Shown here: piece after piece, positions 59,505-64,000 of the stretch | Layout of the letters: each line of letters starts with the position of its first letter | How positions within the stretch are numbered: position 1 is the stretch's first letter | Assembly (NCBI GenBank): GCA_022845895.1 | Contig: AP025573.1 | Coordinates: 1,212,501 to 1,276,500, forward strand | Direction: 5' to 3' | Origin: Lachnospiraceae bacterium | GTDB lineage: Bacteria; Bacillota; Clostridia; Lachnospirales; Lachnospiraceae | DNA length: 64,000 bases | The notes under the pieces: model-generated | What the model was told of the DNA's origin: nothing | Databases searched by the model: none | The model's input: the letters and a program-made list of their open reading frames with translations, nothing else | Made by a program: the position numbers and the translations under genes

Positions 59505-61928
59505 ATGAGCACACCTTATAATCATAAGGCAATAGAGAAAAAATGGCGCGAGCGATGGGGACAGGCCCCGGTGAATGTCAAAGAAGATGAGAATGGAAAA
59601 CGCCAGAAATATTATTGCCTGGACATGTTCCCATACCCGTCGGGAAACGGGCTTCATGTGGGGCATTGGAGAGGATATGTGATTTCTGACGTCTGGAGCA
59701 GATATAAATTACTACAGGGATATTATATTGTCCATCCGATGGGATGGGACGCTTTCGGCCTTCCGGCGGAAAACTATGCCATCAAGATGGGAGTGCACCC
59801 GGCCAAATCTACGGCGGAGAATGTGGAAAACATCAAACGCCAGATTAATGAGATTGCGGCTTTATACGACTGGGATATGGAAGTGAACACGACAGACCCG
59901 GAATTCTATAAGTGGACACAGTGGATATTCGTGAAGATGTTCAAAGAAGGTCTGGCATATGAAAAGGAATTTCCTATCAACTGGTGTCCTTCCTGCAAGA
60001 CCGGCCTTGCTAACGAAGAGGTTGTAAACGGCCAATGTGAACGCTGCGGCACAGAGGTAACGAAGAAGAACCTGCGCCAGTGGATGCTGAAGATTACCGC
60101 TTACGCGGAACGTCTGCTGAATGACCTCGACAAGCTGGACTGGCCGGAAAAGGTCAAGAAGATGCAGGCAGACTGGATCGGCAAGTCATACGGTGCAGAA
60201 GTAGATTTCCCGGTGGATGGAAGAGAAGAGAAGATTACCGTATACACGACGAGGCCGGATACGCTGTATGGTGCGACGTTCATGGTACTTGCGCCGGAGC
60301 ATGAGCTTGCAGCAAGCCTTGCCACTCCCGAGACGAAAGATGCGGTTGAGAAATACATCTATGATGCCTCGATGAAATCAAATGTGGATCGTATGCAGGA
60401 TAAGGAAAAGACCGGTGTATTTACCGGCAGCTATGCAGTCAATCCGCTCAATGGAGAGAAGACGCCTATCTGGCTGTCCGACTATGTACTTGCAGATTAC
60501 GGTACCGGGGCGATTATGTGTGTTCCTGCCCACGATGACCGTGACTTTGAGTTCGCGAAGAAATTTGGCATACCAATCGTACAGGTCATAGCCAAGGACG
60601 GAAAAGAAATCGAGCATATGACGGAAGCCTACACCGAAGCGAACGGAACGATGATTAATTCCGGCGAGTGGAACGGTATGGAGTCCGCTGTTCTGAAAAA
60701 GGAAGCGCCACATACGATAGAAGAGCGTGGAATCGGAAAAGCTACTGTCAATTATAAGCTGAGAGACTGGGTGTTTTCACGCCAGCGCTACTGGGGCGAG
60801 CCGATTCCCATCATCCATTGTCCGGAATGTGGTGCAGTTCCGGTACCGGAAGACGAACTTCCTCTGACGCTGCCTGACGTAGAGTCGTATGAACCGACCG
60901 GCACAGGCGAGTCTCCCCTTGCCGGCATCGACGAGTGGGTGAACTGTACGTGTCCGGTATGTGGCAAGCCGGCGAAGCGCGAGACGAACACGATGCCTCA
61001 GTGGGCAGGTTCATCCTGGTATTTCCTCCGCTATGTGGACAATCATAACAGCGAAGCGCTCGTATCGAGGGAAAAAGCAGATGAGATGCTCCCGGTAGAT
61101 ATGTATATCGGCGGTGTGGAGCATGCGGTTCTTCACCTGCTGTACTCCCGTTTCTATACAAAGTTCCTCTGTGACATCGGAGCCGTTAATTTTGATGAGC
61201 CGTTCAAAAAGCTGTTCAACCAGGGTATGATTACCGGCAAGAACGGCATCAAGATGAGCAAGTCGAAAGGGAATGTAGTATCACCGGACGATTTGGTGAG
61301 AGACTACGGATGTGATTCACTGAGAATGTATGAGCTCTTCGTCGGTCCTCCGGAGCTGGATGCCGAGTGGGACGACCGCGGCATCGACGGCGTGAACCGT
61401 TTCCTGAAGCGTGCCTGGAATCTCGTGATGGACAGCAGGGACAAAGACATCAAAGCGACCAGGGAGATGATAAAGGTACGCAATAAGATGGTTTATGACA
61501 TTACGACGCGCCTGGACAGCTTCAGCCTTAATACTGTGATTTCCGGATTCATGGAACACAACAACAAGCTGATTGACATCGCCAGGAAGGAAGGCGGAGT
61601 AGACAAGGAGACACTGTCAACTCTGGCAATCTTGCTTGCACCGTTTGCCCCTCATATGGGGGAGGAGCTCTGGGAGCAGCTTGGACATGAAGGAAGCGTC
61701 TTCCACGCCGGATGGCCCTCATATGATGCCGATGCCATGAAGGATGATGAAGTGGAAGTTCCGGTTCAGATCAACGGTAAGACAAGGGCCGTCGTTACGG
61801 TACCCGCGGATGTGTCCAAGGAAGATGCCATCGCTGCAGGCAAGGCGGCTGTAGCCGACAAGCTGACAGGCACGGTTGTCAAGGAAATCTATGTGCCGAA
61901 GAAGATTATCAATATCGTCCAGAAATAA
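59505..61928 (+). CDS. leuS: Leucyl-tRNA synthetase
   Basis: The protein has 807 residues, a full-length bacterial LeuRS. The HIGH motif appears as YPSGNGLHVGHWRGY, the KMSKS loop as KMSKSKGNVV. The editing (CP1) domain is present with TTRPDTLYGATFMVLAPEH and GTGAIMCVPAHDDRDFEFA. Zinc-type cysteine pairs occur in CPSCKTG/CERCG. The tail ends EVPVQINGKTRAVVTVPAD, the tRNA-binding C-terminal domain. Ribosome site TAGGAGGA. Confidence 0.97.
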   Translation: MSTPYNHKAIEKKWRERWGQAPVNVKEDENGKRQKYYCLDMFPYPSGNGLHVGHWRGYVISDVWSRYKLLQGYYIVHPMGWDAFGLPAENYAIKMGVHPAKSTAENVENIKRQINEIAALYDWDMEVNTTDPEFYKWTQWIFVKMFKEGLAYEKEFPINWCPSCKTGLANEEVVNGQCERCGTEVTKKNLRQWMLKITAYAERLLNDLDKLDWPEKVKKMQADWIGKSYGAEVDFPVDGREEKITVYTTRPDTLYGATFMVLAPEHELAASLATPETKDAVEKYIYDASMKSNVDRMQDKEKTGVFTGSYAVNPLNGEKTPIWLSDYVLADYGTGAIMCVPAHDDRDFEFAKKFGIPIVQVIAKDGKEIEHMTEAYTEANGTMINSGEWNGMESAVLKKEAPHTIEERGIGKATVNYKLRDWVFSRQRYWGEPIPIIHCPECGAVPVPEDELPLTLPDVESYEPTGTGESPLAGIDEWVNCTCPVCGKPAKRETNTMPQWAGSSWYFLRYVDNHNSEALVSREKADEMLPVDMYIGGVEHAVLHLLYSRFYTKFLCDIGAVNFDEPFKKLFNQGMITGKNGIKMSKSKGNVVSPDDLVRDYGCDSLRMYELFVGPPELDAEWDDRGIDGVNRFLKRAWNLVMDSRDKDIKATREMIKVRNKMVYDITTRLDSFSLNTVISGFMEHNNKLIDIARKEGGVDKETLSTLAILLAPFAPHMGEELWEQLGHEGSVFHAGWPSYDADAMKDDEVEVPVQINGKTRAVVTVPADVSKEDAIAAGKAAVADKLTGTVVKEIYVPKKIINIVQK

Positions 61929-61977
61929 AGCAATCGAAAGAAGATAGGGTAACTATTTCAAAGCAGAGGTGGAATAA

Positions 61978-62012
61978 GGCGTAGATAGTGGAGACATTAT
62001 CTGCGTCTTTTA
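61978..62012 (+). terminator. Intrinsic terminator after leuS
   Basis: GGCGTAGATA pairs with TATCTGCGTC, followed by TTTTAT, 50 bases past the leuS stop. Confidence 0.75.
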
Positions 62013-62041
62013 TAACATACGGATTTGCGGTCCGGTTACCA

Positions 62042-62070
62042 TTGCTAGCCGGTCGAAGTTTCTGTATTAT
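62042..62070 (+). promoter_or_regulatory. Promoter of the candidate selenoprotein gene
   Basis: TTGCTA (62042-62047), 17-base spacer, TATTAT (62065-62070), 48 bases before the start codon. Confidence 0.55.
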
Positions 62071-62118
62071 GAAAGGTAGCAGACTGTAATCTTAAGAGGA
62101 GAAAGGGATGGCAGGACG

Positions 62119-62469
62119 ATGGTAGTAATAGACGATAACGCCAAGGCTTATATGCAGAAGTACGGGTGGAAACATGTCGTGCTGAACATAGAAGACATCA
62201 CGAGCTGATGTGCCCCTCCGTACAAGGAGATGTCGGTAAGCTTTACCGACGAGGACAAGGATGTTATGTTGGAAAAAGGATACGACGTAGACGAAAGTGA
62301 ACTGGGCAATGTATATTATCCCAAAGAAGGTATCATCATTCCAGGGCAGATAATGGTCCGCTATGTAGAGTATCCGTGGATTACCTGTTTCGAGGTAGAA
62401 GGTATCGAGATTAAGAAGAAGGCCGGCGGTGTAGCTGAAGAGAGGCCGGAGTGTCCCGGGGATATATGA
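62119..62469 (+). CDS. Probable selenoprotein with U-C motif (CC/Se motif or HesB-like family), in-frame TGA read as selenocysteine
   Basis: From ATG 62119 the frame gives 29 residues (ending VVLNIEDITS), then TGA at 62206-62208, then continues open as CAPPYKEMSVSFTDED... to a stop ending at 62469, 116 residues in all with selenocysteine at position 30. Both sides read as one protein: a beta strand leads into the S-U-C-A-P-P loop, as in small redox or Fe-S (HesB-like) families that use Cys-Cys or Sec-Cys at this point. The TGA is followed by a hairpin at 62232-62250 fit to be a SECIS. Without recoding, only 29 residues or an internal start at 62230 would be made, which cuts off the conserved loop. 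Recoding is inferred; it needs a Sec pathway elsewhere in the genome. Confidence 0.75.
62209..62250 (+). promoter_or_regulatory. Candidate bacterial SECIS element downstream of the in-frame TGA
   Basis: GTCGGTAA (62232-62239) and TTACCGAC (62243-62250) form a perfect eight-pair stem with loop GCT; the loop's first base is G and lies 31 bases after the TGA, within the spacing and loop rules known for bacterial SECIS (loop with a G in the first two positions, roughly 16-37 bases away). A smaller hairpin CTCC/GGAG with loop GTACAA lies at 62216-62229. Confidence 0.6.
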
Positions 62470-62525
62470 TATAGATGGCCTTGACGGAAGGAATCAGAGG
62501 GAATGATAAGGAACGGGGAGTATTT

Positions 62526-63329
62526 ATGGAGATTATCAGATTGGAAAATGTTACGAAAAGCTACGGAGACAAGCTTGTTCTGAATCATATAGACAAGGTG
62601 TTCCATCGGGGAGAAGCGGTGGCCTTCGTGGGACATAACGGCTGTGGGAAGAGTACGCTGCTTCGGATAATCGCGGGTCTTACGGTACCGTCGGACGGAA
62701 GAGCCGTGCAGGCGCCTGGGCTGCTGTTTCATTATATCCCTGAGAAATTCCCGCCGACACCGGTGACTGCAAGGCAGTATCTGCTGAACATGGGCATTCT
62801 TGACGGCATGAGAAGGGATGAGGCCGGAAGAAGGATAGCATCGCTCGGAGAGGACTTCTTTTTTGGCGAGCTGCTGGATGTGCCCATGAGGTCCCTCTCG
62901 AAAGGTACGCTTCAGAAGGTAGGGGTGATTCAGGCGTTCATGACGAGGCCCGATGTTCTGCTGCTGGACGAACCGGTGTCTGGACAGGACAAGGAGTCCC
63001 AGAAGGTACTGATTGAGAAGACGAACGAACTTCGCGGGGAGGATGTGACGATACTGCTGTCGTGCCACGAAGAGCATATAGTGAATGCCATTGCACAAGA
63101 CGTATATACCATACGGGAGGGAAGACTGGAAGACTATGAGCCTGCCGGCACAAAAATGTGTACCGTCATTTTGGAAAATGCAGGAGGCCTGGAGGCTGAC
63201 GGGCGTATGACGAAATATGGCCGCTACTACAGGCTGAAGGCCGAAGAGACGGAATGTGACCGTATACTGCCGGGGCTGCTTTCCCGTGGCTGGAGACTGA
63301 GAGGGATGTATAATGAAGAAGATAGCTGA
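62526..63329 (+). CDS. ABC transporter ATP-binding protein
   Basis: The protein has 267 residues. Walker A is GHNGCGKST, the signature is the degenerate SLSKGTLQKVGVIQAF, Walker B is VLLLDEPVSGQD and the H-loop is LLSCHEEH. The C-terminal 60 residues are an extension found in ABC-2 type partners. Start ATG 62526 follows GGGGAG; the frame is open 17 codons further up without a ribosome site. Its stop overlaps the start of the permease-like gene downstream. Confidence 0.88.
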   Translation: MEIIRLENVTKSYGDKLVLNHIDKVFHRGEAVAFVGHNGCGKSTLLRIIAGLTVPSDGRAVQAPGLLFHYIPEKFPPTPVTARQYLLNMGILDGMRRDEAGRRIASLGEDFFFGELLDVPMRSLSKGTLQKVGVIQAFMTRPDVLLLDEPVSGQDKESQKVLIEKTNELRGEDVTILLSCHEEHIVNAIAQDVYTIREGRLEDYEPAGTKMCTVILENAGGLEADGRMTKYGRYYRLKAEETECDRILPGLLSRGWRLRGMYNEEDS

Positions 63330-64000
63330 ACTGACAAGATACGGGCTGCACATCTACTTTAAAGGGAACAAGTTCATCATGCCGCTTGTGGTCATTATCG
63401 CGTATCAGTACACGATGTATACCATCATGCCGGTCGGCATCGTGGACAGCTTTGTAATGGCGTCCTACCTCGTATTCTTCGTCCTTGTCTGGGCGGGGCT
63501 CAGTGTATCAGCGGATGAAAATCCGGTGATGGAGCAGATTCAGCTGCTGCGTGTCAGAAGCAGCCTGTGCTATTATATAAGCCGTTCAATCATTCTGGCG
63601 ATGCTCGGTCTGCTAGTGAGCGCCGTATGCGTGCTGTTTCCTGTCATCCAGAATGTTTTGAACCATAAGGGGCTGTTTCTAAGGCCGCTTACGGCGTATG
63701 ACGTGCTGAATGCTTTTATCCTTGTGGCAGGCTGCTCATTTGCGGGAGGTGCTTTAGGAAGCCTGCTGCATCCGAGAGTGATGGAGGACCGGAAGCTTGC
63801 GGTCGTACTTACGGTGCTGCTCTCGGTTCTGACGGTAGTCAGAACTGGTCTTGTACAGGAGATTCCATTCCTTAAGTATGTGGCATGGATTCTGCCACCA
63901 GTGGACAGGATAGCATATATATATGGCAATGTGGATGAATTCCGGATCTTACAGACCGGACTCATATTCATGGCACTTGTCGGATATGGAGCGGTTCTTA
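63313..64000 (+). CDS. ABC transporter membrane protein, partial (runs off the window end)
   Basis: An ATG at 63313 overlaps the end of the ATPase gene by 17 bases, and the frame stays open to the last base (229 codons). It begins MKKIAELTRYGLHIYF and shows at least five hydrophobic helices separated by short loops, the pattern of an ABC-2 permease. The cytoplasmic stretch after helix 2 (ENPVMEQIQLLRVRSS) is in the place of the coupling region. Substrate and C-terminus are unknown. Confidence 0.8.
   Translation, partial: MKKIAELTRYGLHIYFKGNKFIMPLVVIIAYQYTMYTIMPVGIVDSFVMASYLVFFVLVWAGLSVSADENPVMEQIQLLRVRSSLCYYISRSIILAMLGLLVSAVCVLFPVIQNVLNHKGLFLRPLTAYDVLNAFILVAGCSFAGGALGSLLHPRVMEDRKLAVVLTVLLSVLTVVRTGLVQEIPFLKYVAWILPPVDRIAYIYGNVDEFRILQTGLIFMALVGYGAVL

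Noticed and set aside
62230..62469. Independent 79-residue protein starting at the Met after the TGA
   Set aside because: No ribosome site fits well, and it would leave out the preceding coding-like 29 residues and the U-C-A-P-P loop; selenocysteine read-through explains the frame better.

Overview
The window looks like chromosome of an anaerobic, spore-forming Firmicute of the family Lachnospiraceae (Clostridium cluster XIVa, the neighbourhood of [Clostridium] hylemonae/scindens is my best guess from gene style, not proven). Reasons: strong GGAGG ribosome sites, TTGACA/TATAAT promoters, a tRNA-Trp T-box leader, a Cys-rich collagen-like spore-surface protein, TipAS-type MerR regulators, LytTR-DUF3021 and ABC-exporter modules, an [FeFe]-hydrogenase-like sensor and a VanY-type carboxypeptidase. 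No rRNA, tRNA, CRISPR array or intact insertion sequence was seen.

Layout. 0-4 kb: end of a RelE/ParE toxin, a collagen-like exosporium protein, a gene-poor decayed stretch with an HD-domain remnant, and a divergent nitroreductase/HxlR pair. 4-12.7 kb: the main metabolic island, a TetR repressor divergent from a six-gene operon (GntP-like permease, Old-Yellow-Enzyme/Fe-S/FAD reductase, zinc secondary-alcohol dehydrogenase, MFS transporter, a second reductase, short-chain dehydrogenase). It looks like an import-and-reduce pathway for an unsaturated, oxygenated organic compound; the substrate is unknown. 12.7-21 kb: TIR-domain protein behind a duplicated promoter, three MerR regulators (each with a 19-bp-spaced promoter), a prolyl-tRNA editing protein, a PAP2 phosphatase-diacylglycerol/undecaprenol kinase fusion, and a phasin-like/UbiB pair. 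21-34.5 kb: envelope-stress and transporter modules (two-component system with ABC exporter; ABC-F protein behind a leader-peptide/terminator region; LytTR-DUF3021-ABC-2; second two-component system with a VanY carboxypeptidase).

34.5-47.3 kb: T-box-controlled TrpB-like protein, an A+T-rich ABC exporter pair, rarA, a barnase/barstar pair, a [2Fe-2S] protein-hydrogenase-like sensor-SpoIIE phosphatase trio, and a sigma/anti-sigma pair. 47.4-64 kb: aroA-tyrA, an EF-G paralogue, trkA-trkH potassium uptake, an unknown membrane protein, an AEC transporter, a CapA-like protein, a P-loop protein, leuS, a small probable selenoprotein read through an in-frame TGA, and an ABC transporter cut by the window end.

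Best leads: the selenoprotein candidate at 62119-62469 with a hairpin suitable as a bacterial SECIS; the six-gene reductase operon; the attenuator-like leader of the ABC-F gene; the TIR protein; and a 73-nt palindromic element found twice, each copy starting on the stop codon of the gene before it. All calls were made by reading alone, without database searches.
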